DNA from: Ilex aquifolium
Taxonomy: Eukaryota; Streptophyta; Magnoliopsida; Aquifoliales; Aquifoliaceae
Length of the DNA stretch: 64,000 nt
Direction: 5' to 3'
Assembly (NCBI GenBank): GCA_951799425.1
Contig: OX637393.1
Coordinates: 24,136,744-24,200,743 of the forward strand
The notes beneath the pieces were generated by a model that saw nothing but the letters and a program-made list of their open reading frames with translations, was not told where the DNA came from and ran no database searches. Below, one piece after another: positions 36,896-47,502 of this stretch (the first letter of the stretch is position 1; each line of letters begins with the position of its first letter). Position numbers and translations under genes: made by a program.

Positions 36896-38154
36896 TGCTT
36901 CAACTTTAGAAGTGTAAACCCAAGCGTAGGTTGAGCAGAGTAATATATTCTCGGAAGTCCGAGGTCGAATCCACAAGGAATTGTAACAAATAAACAATCA
37001 CACGAATACTAATAAATTAAAATGAGAAAGTTTTGTTTGAAGAGTTGTTGACTGAAAACAATTGAATTTGATAATTGAAACAGTAATAAAAATACTAGAG
37101 CATCAGGTACTCCCTCTCAATTTCATACGGTAACAATTAAAGACTTAAGGCTTAATTTGCAACAGGAATTAAATGTCAGTTAACCCAAATAACAAATCAA
37201 GTGATGAAACCAAAAGTTATGATCAAAGAATTATTCAGAAACCTGAATAACAAATCAATCATATCATTTTATGAAGCAATGCTAACACTTCAAACGTGAA
37301 ATAACCAGTTATTTATTCGCAGGGAAACTCAAGCAATCGATGTACGTGGCACAACAACTCAGGAGTTTTTACAGAATAAAAACTTTACTAAAAGATCAGA
37401 AATTAAGTTAACACAATATCATAAATCATTAAGTGCAAAGTCAATGATAATACCGTACTTCACTGAGAGGTTTTCCCTTAGCCTTAGCTTAGCCTTCTAG
37501 CCAGACATGATAAAAGAATTGCAAAATACACTGAAGAATTCGTGAGCAAAAAAAATCCCCCCTCTCTCAATAGATGAGAGCCCTTATTTATAGTAAAATA
37601 AATCCTAAGTACAGGTTGGAAGGAATTCCTTTCCCAAAAAGGAGTATTGTAAGGTCAAATCCCGTGCATAAATTTTGGGGCCCGCGGGTACAAAATCTGT
37701 CCAGATTTCGAGCTTGAATTTCGCATATTTAGAGGCTGATTCACGGAAGTTTTGTGAAATACACTTTTGTAGCTCTTGGAGTATTCTTTCCAACCCCGCA
37801 AAAATCAAGTCAATCCGATATTGGAGTCAAAAGCTATGACTGAAATACTGAAGACGTGTCAAATCCTTGTCTTTTAGGAAACTTTCATAATCCAACTTTA
37901 AATGAGTTTTCTTCTAATTTGCTCTCTTCTAAGGATTAAAATGCTGATTTATCTTCAAGTCTTAATCTTGACTCTTCAATCCTTATCAATTTTGATTCTT
38001 CCTCTAGTGATTGCTTCACTTGCATTATCCATTATTACTTTAAATCAACTAATTTACCTGCAAAATAAATTAAACAACTAGAAAAAGTATCAAATTAGAA
38101 AATCAAGGAATTTAACACATTTAATCACAAATAATATGCAATTAACCAGTCATT
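36896..38154 (-). repeat. 5' LTR of element D (start truncated)
   Basis: It matches the 3' LTR from 37271 to 38154 and extends further to the true LTR end at 36896. TATA box at 37592-37585 (minus strand). Hairpin CTCGG-ACTT-CCGAG (minus strand, plus coordinates 36950-36963) lies 54 bp before the LTR end. The first about 36 bases of the LTR are missing at the junction with 38155. Confidence 0.85.
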
Positions 38155-38952
38155 TTGCTGATTTGCAGGTATAACCCTAACCAAATCACGGGGGATTTTC
38201 ATACTGTATTTGTGCACTATCTTTATATTTTCACAGAAAACTTATCATTTGGAGCACGTAATGATTTCTTATTTTGAAAAACCTTTTGAAATAACATAAT
38301 CCTTTGTGAAGCTTACATACATAGTAGAGATGTGAAACCCTTGTGCAGTTTTGAACATATCCTCCTTGGAGAGATTTTAAACGTTTACTCAAGTAAAAAT
38401 TTTAGTTCAGCATAATATTTATTTTAATAATCTCATTAATCATGTTTTGATTAGCATTGATTAAATGACATGTTAGCATTCTCTTTTAAATTTCTTATGA
38501 GAATCATGCAGGTGTATGAATTCTGAAAAATAATCTTAGGCCATTTGTGATCATATTTTGAGCCTTGACCATTTTTTTTGTAAAATTATATCTCTAGTAT
38601 GCCGTGATTGTGCCTAAGTAAAACTTCTTTTCTTAAATCCATATGATTGACCAAGCCAATGAAAACATATTTATCCAACCCTTGCAGTGATAAGGAAAGG
38701 GAGTATTCTGGCATAAGGATAGAATGGCGATTTAATTTTATATGCAAAAAATATGGATTATTTTATCTTAAATGTTGAAGTTTGAAGGTACCTTCACTAG
38801 GTACTTTCACGAAACGAAACTCGTCCACTAGGATCACCTAGAGTTTTAATGTCTTATTGCATTGGCTAAATGCAACCGTGAAATCTATGAAAATGATTGT
38901 ATATATTGTTTATTTGTATTACTAGGGACTAATAATGTTCGGTTTGAGGGTG
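38155..38952 (+). other. 3' noncoding region and purine tract of a plus-strand Athila element (A or E)
   Basis: No open frame. The CACTAGGTACTTTCACGAAAC and AACTCGTCCACTAGG stretch (about 38790-38835) matches the 3' noncoding region of element D in inverse orientation. It ends in the purine tract GGTTTGAGGGTG directly before the 3' LTR at 38953. It belongs to A or E; the adjacent LTR favours A. Confidence 0.65.
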
Positions 38953-39183
38953 TGATTAACCCTAAAAAGTGCGTAAATGAATTAGGGTTTAGGGTTAATT
39001 ATGTGCGTTAATTGATTTAAAGTGCTTAATTGAGAATATATTATAATTAATGTTTGAATTATATATTTTGTAGGGTTTCATACATAATTAAAGAAATTTG
39101 GAGGGTTAAAGCACGAAAGAAAAAAAAAAAGAAGGGAGGCAAAAACAATTTCAGCAAGAAGCTCACCATTCGGATGGTGGAAC

Positions 39184-41516
39184 TGTAACACCCCGTATTT
39201 TTCTTTTATATATATATATAGATATATAGTAAATAATTATTTTAAAAATGTGGATATATGTAGTGACATAAGAATAAACCGTAGGAATAAATACTATGGA
39301 GATAATTTGATTGGGAAGTTTACGTGTCGACGATGTTTAAACTTGGGAAGGGTGAATAGACAAGTTTCTAAAGGTTTTTAGGTCAAAATAATGCTTCCAT
39401 TGAATCCGGAAGGTAGAAAAACATTGGGAGAGGTAATAGGGATGTATTAGAAGTTAGGAAGTGTCCCGGAGTTAAAACACACTTTAGAGAGAATTTGGGT
39501 AAAATGGGTCCTGGACACTACTTAGTGTTTTGGCCATCAATTTTTATCCTTAAGTCCAATTGATCTAAAATTTTTACAGTAGATATTAGACATCTAGGGC
39601 TACAAAAGTGTGTCTCATGAAAATTTTCCAATTCAACCTCTAAATGGGCCAAAACTGCCCTGGAAGTTGCAGCAGACAAAGTGTACCGGTACTGAGTACC
39701 GGTACCATACAGTACCGGTACTGGGTACCGGTACTTCGACTCCAGAAGGTTCCGGGTACCGGTACTGGGTACCGGTACGATCCGTCTGACGCCGCTAAAC
39801 CGTTAAAAAGTCGGGATTTTTGTGTTATAAAACCCATCCCACATCCCATTTGCCCCATTTCTTCATCTCCCTCTCACCCTAACCCTCCTAGAAACCCTTA
39901 GAGAGAAAGAGAGAAAGATAAAACTCAAGATCAAAAGGAAAGACAAAGGGTTCACAAGTGATCCAAGACTCAAACCCTAGGTTTCTTCAAGAGCATAAGG
40001 TAGGGGATTTCTTCCTATTCTCTTACATTGAGGCTAGGATTAAATTATATGTATTCTTTTGGTTCAAAATCATATATACTTGCTATTATTTACTTGATTC
40101 TTGATCCTCTTGCATTTATTGCCATGTTTTAAACATTGTGGTAGTTGGGTAACCATTAAAGGTCCCTTTTTCATTCTCAAACCCTAGTTTTAAGAAAAAT
40201 GAATTTGTCCTCTTTACATTTTCTTTGTTCTCACCATCACAACCTTAGTGCTTGATATTGTATAACAAAATGATGTTTATGGTGATCTCTTGCTCTTTTT
40301 CTTCAATTTTTCTATGGTACAAATTGTGAAATTTGGGAATTTTGGGATTTCTGGTAAATTGAGAAAATGTTTGTAATGATATCTCTTGTATGATTGTTGT
40401 GATGGACTTGAATTGCTTTCGAGCATTGCCGTAGAGTGTTAGAGGTTAGTCTATCCCGGTGGGGGTTTATGGTATGGTTAGAATGTGAGATATTTGTGGG
40501 AATTTTATCGCTTGCGTGGTTGTACGATACGAACATGGATTACTATGGACCGGGTATCATGTAGTGGGTATACGTCTTTATATGCCACGCGGGTATGAAC
40601 TTTTCCTACCACATGGAGTGGGTAGACGCATTTGTACGCCGTGTGGGTATAAACTTTTCATATCGCTAATGATCACGGGTTAGTAACGTGGGTTGTATCG
40701 GGCACACAGTGTGGGTCATCGTGCATTGTACCATAAATTGTTTTGACAAGAGTTTCGGGAAGTATGGGATTCTGTGAGAACTTGTTGAAAACGGTTCATG
40801 GTAGAATAAATTACCAATGGTATATGGTGTTTATTTATCCATTTCGATTACTATTGCTACTTAAACTTGAGATCTATTTAAAATGTCATGCTTTTCCTTC
40901 AAAATGTTATATATGCTATTTGTGAAAATGAGACCAACCGTTTTATATGCTTTCCTAAACCTTGTTTGAGTTTGAGAAGATTTTGCTACAGAGCTTCGTG
41001 CTCATCCCTTACAATTAACATTTTTCAGATTATGCTATAGAGGAGGAGCTTGGCGCTAATGAGCCGGGCCTTGGGGAAGCCTCATTAGAGGGGTACCTGG
41101 ATCCCGAGTGGGACATTTAGAGATGCCCCTTTTATTTTTGTACTAGACTAGGAACCAATATGTACAAACATTGTAAAGTCTAGTTTCTTTTGAAATTCCG
41201 CTGCAATATATTCATGTAATTCTTTTGGGTTGTAATGACCTTAGTTTGGCTTATTCTTTTGGGATGATTGTTGTGGATAGTATATATGGTGAATGAAATA
41301 TTTTGGATTTGATGGTTAGATAGACCCGGTGTGGTCAAGGTATTATAAATGTACAGGTTGTGAGTTTTGGGAGAGCTTCCCGTACGAAGGAGATTCTGCC
41401 CAAATTTTGTTAAAATTAAGAATGTTTCTTATTTGATGGATATATATTTAGTTGCTCTCATGACATGAATGGTTTCATAGTGTAATGCCGTCCAGTGTGT
41501 GTTTTGGGGTGTTACA
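39184..41516 (+). repeat. LTR1 of element F
   Basis: 2,333 bp, TGTAACACCCC to GGGGTGTTACA; the termini are 11-bp inverted repeats. U3 carries six TACCGGTA words (39683-39780). TATA-like TATAAAA at 39826-39832 is followed by a CT-rich leader. Confidence 0.93.
39682..39780 (+). promoter_or_regulatory. Palindrome cassette of LTR1 (six TACCGGTA words)
   Basis: Six TACCGGTA cores are joined by CTGAG, CCATACAG and CTGGG linkers, with a CTTCGACTCCAGAAGGTTCC spacer after the fourth. It sits in the position occupied by ACGTTCGAACGT words in B and G: after GGCCAAAACT and GGAAGTT-CAGCA, and about 45 bp before the TATA box. Confidence 0.9.
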
Positions 41517-41537
41517 AAGTTGGTATCAGAGCCTAGG
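41517..41537 (+). other. Primer binding site of element F
   Basis: AAGTTGGTATCAGAGCC directly after LTR1 contains TGGTATCAGAGC, the standard site for the 3' end of plant initiator tRNA-Met. Confidence 0.93.
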
Positions 41538-41689
41538 CTTTAGGTCTTACATGGGAGCTGTAGGTTATGGATTACCACTAGAGAGGTAGGACTAGGTTGA
41601 AGGAACCGTAGGCTTGCATTTGTTTGAAGTTATGTGTTTATCAGATAGGTTAGATTCATGGTATATTTAGGTTAAGTGTTAATTATTTG

Positions 41690-42562
41690 TTCGAATTCGA
41701 TGAGTTGTCTCGCTACGCAATCAAGTTTGTGGTCACTGAGGCAAGGAGGGCTAAACGCTTTGAACAAGATTTGAGGCCTTCCATCCGCGAGAAGCTGGTT
41801 ACACTCGTAATTCGAGAATACAAGATCTCGTGAACGTGGACGTGGACGTGGACGTGTACGTGGACGTGGACGCGGTTGAACAAAGACTTCAGACAGTTGG
41901 AGAAGATGGAGTTACTCAGACGAGAGCAGGCATGGACCCCGCCAATGCTTTGCATGCGAAGAGTATGGGCACTTCAAACATAGATGCCCCTCGTTTCCCC
42001 CAATGACTAAGGAAGCAACCGAGCAAGTACCAGCAAACAAGCCACCTCTACAAAGGCCAGCACAGCAAAGACCTCAGATAGCTCGAGGAGCGGGAGGCAT
42101 ACCAAAGAGAATAGGCACGGATGCACGCCGATGTTTTGCCTGTGGAGGTGTTGGGCACTTCATAGATAATTGTCCATTGCTTTCTACCAAGACCAACCAA
42201 GCAACTAGGCGAGTGAATGCAAACAGGCCACTGCTACGACAACCATTACCCCCACAGAGACCGTTACAAGCTCATGCCCCCGGCGGCGCCAATCAAGGAA
42301 GGGTTTTTGCTTTGACTCAACCGGAGGAAGATGCCTTCAATGCCGTTGTGGAAGGTATTGTTCTTCTCTACCATTCTTGGGCCCGAATTACATTGGATAC
42401 CTGTGCGACTTATTCTTTTCTACGTACTGTGTACGCTGTGGAATTGGGATTGGGTTTCTAGGAAATAGAACTTACTGTATATGTTAACTTGCCTACGGGA
42501 GAACAGGGGGATACCAGGCTAGTTTGTAAGGGTTACGTGCAAGCGGATTACATTTCAGTTAC
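41690..42562 (+). pseudogene. gag C-terminus and protease start of element F
   Basis: The frame FVVTEARRAKRFEQDLRPSI (from about 41728) is the C-terminal part of chromovirus gag. A GTGGAC microsatellite (41835-41872) encodes an Arg/Gly run. Two CCHC knuckles follow (QCFACEEYGHFKHRC near 41940; RCFACGGVGHFIDNC near 42130). An open frame 42003-42461 continues into the protease start VVEGIVLLYHSWARITLDT, where the active-site Gly is Cys (D-T-C-A-T). Coding similarity ends near 42562. Disrupted before the knuckles by a stop. Confidence 0.75.
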
Positions 42563-42569
42563 CAGTAGG

Positions 42570-43560
42570 TTTATTTATATGTAATCTTTGACTCTAATTT
42601 ATATCTAATTGCTAGGAAATCATCATGTCTTGTCATTCTTGTTAATATTACCTTGTTCTAAAATATATTATGGTTGGGTAAACTCTAAATCTTATCTTAT
42701 GCCTTCACAACCCTAGTTTACACAGGAGATGTGTTTTTCTCTTGATTTCTCATTTGTTCTTGATTCCAACCTTAAATCTTACCTTGTTTTAACTATGTTA
42801 TGCTTGGGTAACCACTAATTCTCGTTGTATGCCTTCGAAACCTTAATTTTCAAGGAAAAGTGGGTTTTCTCTTGATTCCTTCCTTGTTCTTGAGATCTAA
42901 ACTTGATATTCATTTGTCATTGAATTCTAACCTTGATATTCAATTGTCCTTGAGATCAAAACTTGTTATTCATTGGTTATTGAATTCAAACCTTAATCTT
43001 CAATGGTTCTTGAGATCTAAGCTTGATAACCATTTATTCTTGATTCCTGAGCTTAATATTCATTTGTTATTAATTTCAAACCTTGCTTATTTATTTATTC
43101 TTGATTTCCAAGCTTAATATTCATTTGTTCTTGATGACCAAATTTGATATTCATTTGATTGATCCTAACCCTTGCGATTCATGTATTCTTGATATTTAAT
43201 ACTTGACATTCATTGGTTCTTGATTTCAAGACTTGACATTCAATTGCTCTTGATTTCAATACTTGATTTCTCCTTGTCCTTGAGTTCAAAACTCGATACT
43301 CTTTAGTTCTTGGTTATAAAGCTTGGTATGCATCTGTTATTGACTCCAAGACTCGATTGTTAATTTGTTCTTGATTCCCAAGCTTGATTATTTATTTGTT
43401 CCTTAATTCAAAATTCTAAAGATTGGTATTGACCAATAAAATGGTATTTTCGATGATATTATGTTAATTTTTCTTAAATTATTTCGTTGGAAAAATGTAT
43501 ATAGATTTGGAAGCTAAAATGGGAGGACATGTCTGGTTAGATTTCAACTGTAACCTTTGG
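42570..43560 (+). repeat. LTR-derived tandem repeat replacing pol in element F
   Basis: The outer parts resemble LTR1 around 40130-40330 (GTTGGGTAA-C then CACAACCCTAG, and later ACCAATAAAATGGTATTTTCG, like ATAACAAAATGATGTTTATGG). Between them some 20 imperfect copies of a unit like TTGATATTCATTTGTTCTTG, about 30-60 bp apart, fill 42760-43400. It sits where the rest of protease, RT, RNase H and integrase core should be. Confidence 0.7.
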
Positions 43561-43660
43561 TGGATTGTAATTTATATCAGAGTGCGCAGCGAACTAACGG
43601 AGTAAGGACTACGACGGGAAAACTACGGAGAAGATTCAACTCATCCGAGAGAGGCTACGC

Positions 43661-44143
43661 ATGGCGCAAAGTAGACAGAAGAGCTATGTAGACCACAGAC
43701 GAAGATCCTTGGAATTAAAAGTGGGAGATTACATGTTTCCCATGGTGTCACACAAGAAGGGCGTGTTTCGATTCGGCAAGAAGGAGAAATTAGCGCCAAG
43801 ATATACCGGACCGTTTGAGGTGATCAAAGTTCTGGGCAAAACGGCATATCAGTTGCGGTTACCAGCTCAGTTGTCGGGGGTGCATGACGTATTTCACGTG
43901 TCCATGCTGAGGAAGTGTCAGTCGGATGCAACACATGTCGTAGACTTGGAAGATATTGAAGTTGAAGACGGAGCAACATATGAAGAGCAACCGGTGAGAA
44001 TTCTCGACACAAAGGAGAAAGAGCTTCGCAACAAAGTCATCCAGTTGGTGAAAGTTTTATGGCAACACCATGGAGTGGAGGAAGCTACATGGGAACCGAA
44101 GCAAGAAATGCGGGAGAAGTATCCATATTTGTTCGCTACTTGA
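43661..44143 (+). CDS. Integrase C-terminus plus chromodomain ORF of element F
   Basis: 160 codons from ATG 43661, although the same frame is open further upstream (TTEKIQLIRERLR), so the ATG is internal to the old polyprotein. Residues about 1-75 are the GPY/F part of integrase (VGDYMFPMVSHKKGVFRFGK, then LAPRYTGPFEVIK and DVFHVSMLRK). Residues about 105-158 are a chromodomain: YEEQPVRILD, VIQLVKVLW, then GVEEATWEPKQEM. In chromoviruses this domain guides integration, often to heterochromatin. No catalytic integrase residues remain, so alone it cannot integrate DNA. Del/Tekay-like by motif; lineage is inference. Confidence 0.85.
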   Translation: MAQSRQKSYVDHRRRSLELKVGDYMFPMVSHKKGVFRFGKKEKLAPRYTGPFEVIKVLGKTAYQLRLPAQLSGVHDVFHVSMLRKCQSDATHVVDLEDIEVEDGATYEEQPVRILDTKEKELRNKVIQLVKVLWQHHGVEEATWEPKQEMREKYPYLFAT

Positions 44144-44168
44144 GGTAAGTTTCGAGGACGAAACTTTC

Positions 44169-44184
44169 TTTAAGGGGGGTGGAT
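44169..44184 (+). other. Polypurine tract of element F
   Basis: TTTAAGGGGGGTGGAT directly precedes LTR2; it primes plus-strand synthesis in this family. Confidence 0.85.
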
Positions 44185-45203
44185 TGTAACACCCCGTATT
44201 TTTCTTTTATATATGTATATAGATATATAGTAAATAATTATTGTAAAAATGTGGATATATGTAGTGACATAAGAATAAACCGTAGGAATAAATACTATGG
44301 AGATAAGTTGATTGGGAAGTTTACGTGTCGACGATGTTTAAACTTGGGAAGGGTGAATAGACAAGTTTCTAAAGGTTTTTAGGTCAAAATAATGCTTCCA
44401 TTGAATCCGGAAGGTCGAAAAACATTGGGAGAGGTAATAGGGATGTATTAGAAGTTAGGAAGTGTCCCGGAGTTAAAACACACTTTTGAGAGAATTTGGG
44501 TAAAATGGGTCCTGGAAACTACTTAGTGTTTTGGCCATAAATTTTTATCCTTAAGTCCAATTGATCTGAAATTTTTACAGTAGATAGCAGACATCTAGGG
44601 CTACAAAAGTGTGTCTCATGGAAATTTTCCAATTCAACCTATAAATGGGTCAAAACTTCCTTGGAAGTTGCAGCAGACAAAGTGTACCGGTACTGGGTAC
44701 CGGTACTTCGACTCCAGAAGGTTCCGGGTACCGGTACTGAGTACCGGTACCATACAGTACCGGTACTGGGTACCGGTACGATCCGTCTGACGCCGCTAAA
44801 CCGTTAAAAAGTCGGGATTTTTGTGTTATAAAACCCATCCCACATCCCATTTGCCCCATTTCTTCATCTCCCTCTAACCCTAACCCTCCTAGAAACCCTT
44901 AGAGAGAAAGAGAGAAAGATAAAACTCAAGATCAAAAGGAAAGACAAGGTGTTCACAAGTGATCCAAAACTCAAACCCTAGGTTTCTTCAAGAGCATAAG
45001 GTAGGGGATTTCTTCCTATTCTCTTACATTGAGGCTAGGATTAAATTATATGTATTCTTTTGGTTCAAAATCATATATAATTGCTATTATTTACTTGATT
45101 CTTGATCCTCTTGCATTTATTGCCATGTTTTAAACATTGTGGTAGTTGGGTAACCATTAAATGTCCCTTTTTCATTCTCAAACCCTAGTTTTAAGAAAAA
45201 TGA
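44185..45203 (+). repeat. Truncated LTR2 of element F
   Basis: It begins TGTAACACCCCG after the purine tract and follows LTR1 for 1,019 bp, then stops at AAGAAAAATGA. Its palindrome cassette (44684-44779) has six TACCGGTA words in another order than LTR1: the pair before the GACTCCAGAAGG spacer and four after it. Confidence 0.92.
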
Positions 45204-45212
45204 TACCAACTT
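45204..45212. other. Inverted primer-site stub between LTR2 and LTR3
   Basis: TACCAACTT, with the preceding TGA, gives TGATACCAACTT, the exact reverse complement of AAGTTGGTATCA, which follows LTR1 at 41517. It abuts the TGTAACACCCC start of LTR3. Confidence 0.85.
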
Positions 45213-47502
45213 TGTAACACCCCCTATTTTTCTTTTATATATGTATATAGATATATAGTAAATAATTATTGTAAAAATGTGGATATATGTAGTGACATTA
45301 GAATAAACCGTAGGAATAAATATTATGGAGATAATTTGATTGGGAAGTTTACGTGTCGACGATGTTTAAACTTGGGAAGGGTGAATAGAAAAGTTTCTAA
45401 AGGTTTTTAGGTCAAAATAATGCTTCCATTGAATCCGGAAGGTCGAAAAACTTTGGGAGAGGTAATAGGGATGTATTAGAAGTTAGGAAGTGTCCCGGAG
45501 TTAAAACACACTTAGAGAGAATTTGGGTAAAATGGGTCCTGGACACTACTTAGTGTTTTGGCCATAACGTTTTATCCTTAAGTCCAATTGATCTGAAATT
45601 TTTACAATAGATAGTAGACATCTAGGGCTACAAACGTGTGTCTCATGGAAATTTTCCAATTCAACCTGTAAATGGGTCAAAACTGCCCTGAAAGTTGCAG
45701 CAGACAAAGTGTACCGGTACTGAGTACCGGTACTTCGACTCTAGAAGGTTCCGGGTACCGGTACGAACCATCTGACGCTGCTAAACCGTTAAAAAGTCGG
45801 GATTTTTGTGTTATAAAACCCATCCCACATCCCATTTGCCCCATTTCTTCATCTCCCTCTCACCCTAACCCTCCTAGAAACCCTTAGAGAGAAAGAGAGA
45901 AAGATAAAACTCAAGATCAAAAGGAAAGACAAAGGGTTCACAAGTGATCCAAGACTCAAACCCTAGGTTTCTTCAAGAGCATAAGGTAGGGGATTTCTTC
46001 CTATTCTCTTACATTGAGGCTAGGATTAAATTATATGTATTCTTTTGGTTCAAAATCATATATACTTGCTATTATTTACTTGATTCTTGATCCTCTTGCA
46101 TTTATTGCCATGTTTTAAACATTGTGGTAGTTGGGTAACCATTAAAGGTCCCTTTTTCATTCTCAAACCCTAGTTTTAAGAAAAATGAAATTTTCCTCTT
46201 TACATTTTCTTTGTTCTCACCATCACAACCTTAGTGCTTGATATTGTATAACAAAATGATGTTTATGGTGATCTCTTGCTCTTTTTCTTCAATTTTGCTA
46301 TGGTACAAATTGTGAAATTTGGGGATTTTGGGATTTTTGGTAAATTGAGAAAATGTTTGTAATGATATCTCTTGTATGATTGTTGTGATGGACTTGAATT
46401 GCTTTCGAGCATTGCCGTAGAGTGTTAGAGGTTAGTCTATCCCGGTGGGGGTTTATGGTATGGTTAGAATGTGAGATATTTGTGGGAATTTTATCGCTTG
46501 CGTGGTTGTACGATACAAACATGGATTACTATGGACCGGGTATCATGTAGTGGGTATACGTCTTTATATGCCACGCGGGTATGAACTTTTCCTACCACAT
46601 GGAGTGGGTAGACGCATTTGTACGCCGTGTGGGTATAAACTTTTCATATCGCTAATGATCACGGGTTAGTAACGTGGGTTGTATCGGGCACACAGCGTGG
46701 GTCATCGTGCATTGTACCATAAATTGTTTTGACAAGAGTTTCGGGAAGTATGAGATTCTGCGAGAACTTGTTGAAAACGGTTCATGGTAGAATGAATTAC
46801 CAATGGTATATGGTGTTTATTTATCCATTTCGATTACTATTGCTACTTAAACTTGAGATCTATTTAAAATGTCATGCTTTTCCTTCAAAATGTTATATAT
46901 GCTATTTGTGAAAATGAGACCAACCGTTTTATATGCTTTCCTAAACCTTGTTTGAGTTTGAGAAGATTTTGCTACAGAGCTTCGTGCTCATCCCCTATAA
47001 TTAACATTTTTCAGATTATGCTATAGAGGAGGAGCTTGGCGCTAATGAGCCGGGCCATGGGGAAGCCTCATTAAAGGGGTACCTGGATCCCGAGTGGGAC
47101 ATTTAGAGATGCCCCTTTTATTTTTATACTAGACTAGGAACCAATATGTACAAACATTGTAAAGTCTAGTTTCTTTTGAAATTCCGCTGCAATATATTCA
47201 TGTAATTCTTTTGGGTTGTAATGGCCTTAGTTTGGCTTATTCTTTTGGGATGATTGTTGTGGATAGTATATATGGTGAATGAAATATTTTGGATTTGATG
47301 GTTAGATAGACCCGGTGTGGTCAAGGTATTATAAATGTACAGGTTGTGAGTTTTGGGAGAGCTTCCCGTACGAAGGAGATTCTGCCCAAATTTTGTTAAA
47401 ATTAAGAATGTTTCTTATTTGATGGATATATATTTAGTTGCTCTCATGACATGAATGGTTTCATAGTGTAATGCCGTCCAGGGTGTGTTTTGCGGTGTTA
47501 CA
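45213..47502 (+). repeat. LTR3 of element F
   Basis: 2,290 bp, complete, ending TGCGGTGTTACA before the target duplication. The palindrome cassette is short, with only three TACCGGTA words (45713-45767). Otherwise it is nearly identical to LTR1. Confidence 0.92.

Larger units (their letters stand above)
28274..38154 (-). mobile_element. Young Athila element D with open pol and truncated outer LTR ends
   Basis: LTRs lie at 28274-29200 (3') and 36896-38154 (5'). I count about a dozen substitutions over some 880 shared bases by eye, so insertion is recent. Order on the minus strand is 5' LTR, tRNA-Asp primer site, gag with lesions, long open pol, post-pol purine tract, about 2 kb of noncoding sequence, purine tract, 3' LTR. 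The 3' LTR lacks its last about 375 bp and the 5' LTR lacks its first about 36 bp, so the outer ends are damaged and no target duplication is left. Confidence 0.88.
39184..47502 (+). mobile_element. Chromodomain Ty3/gypsy element F with three LTRs (non-autonomous)
   Basis: The outer ends TGTAACACCCCG and GCGGTGTTACA are flanked by the perfect duplication GGAAC (39179-39183 and 47503-47507), so this whole block integrated once or rearranged inside one insertion. Order: LTR1 (39184-41516), primer site, gag/protease remnant, LTR-derived tandem repeat, integrase-chromodomain ORF, purine tract, truncated LTR2 (44185-45203), 9-bp stub, full LTR3 (45213-47502). Reverse transcriptase, RNase H and the catalytic part of integrase are missing, so it needed proteins from a relative. 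Confidence 0.92.

Noticed and set aside
39644-39901. Frames over the TACCGGTA cassette in LTR1 and LTR3
   Set aside because: They cover a promoter region, differ between copies because of repeat number, and have no domain.
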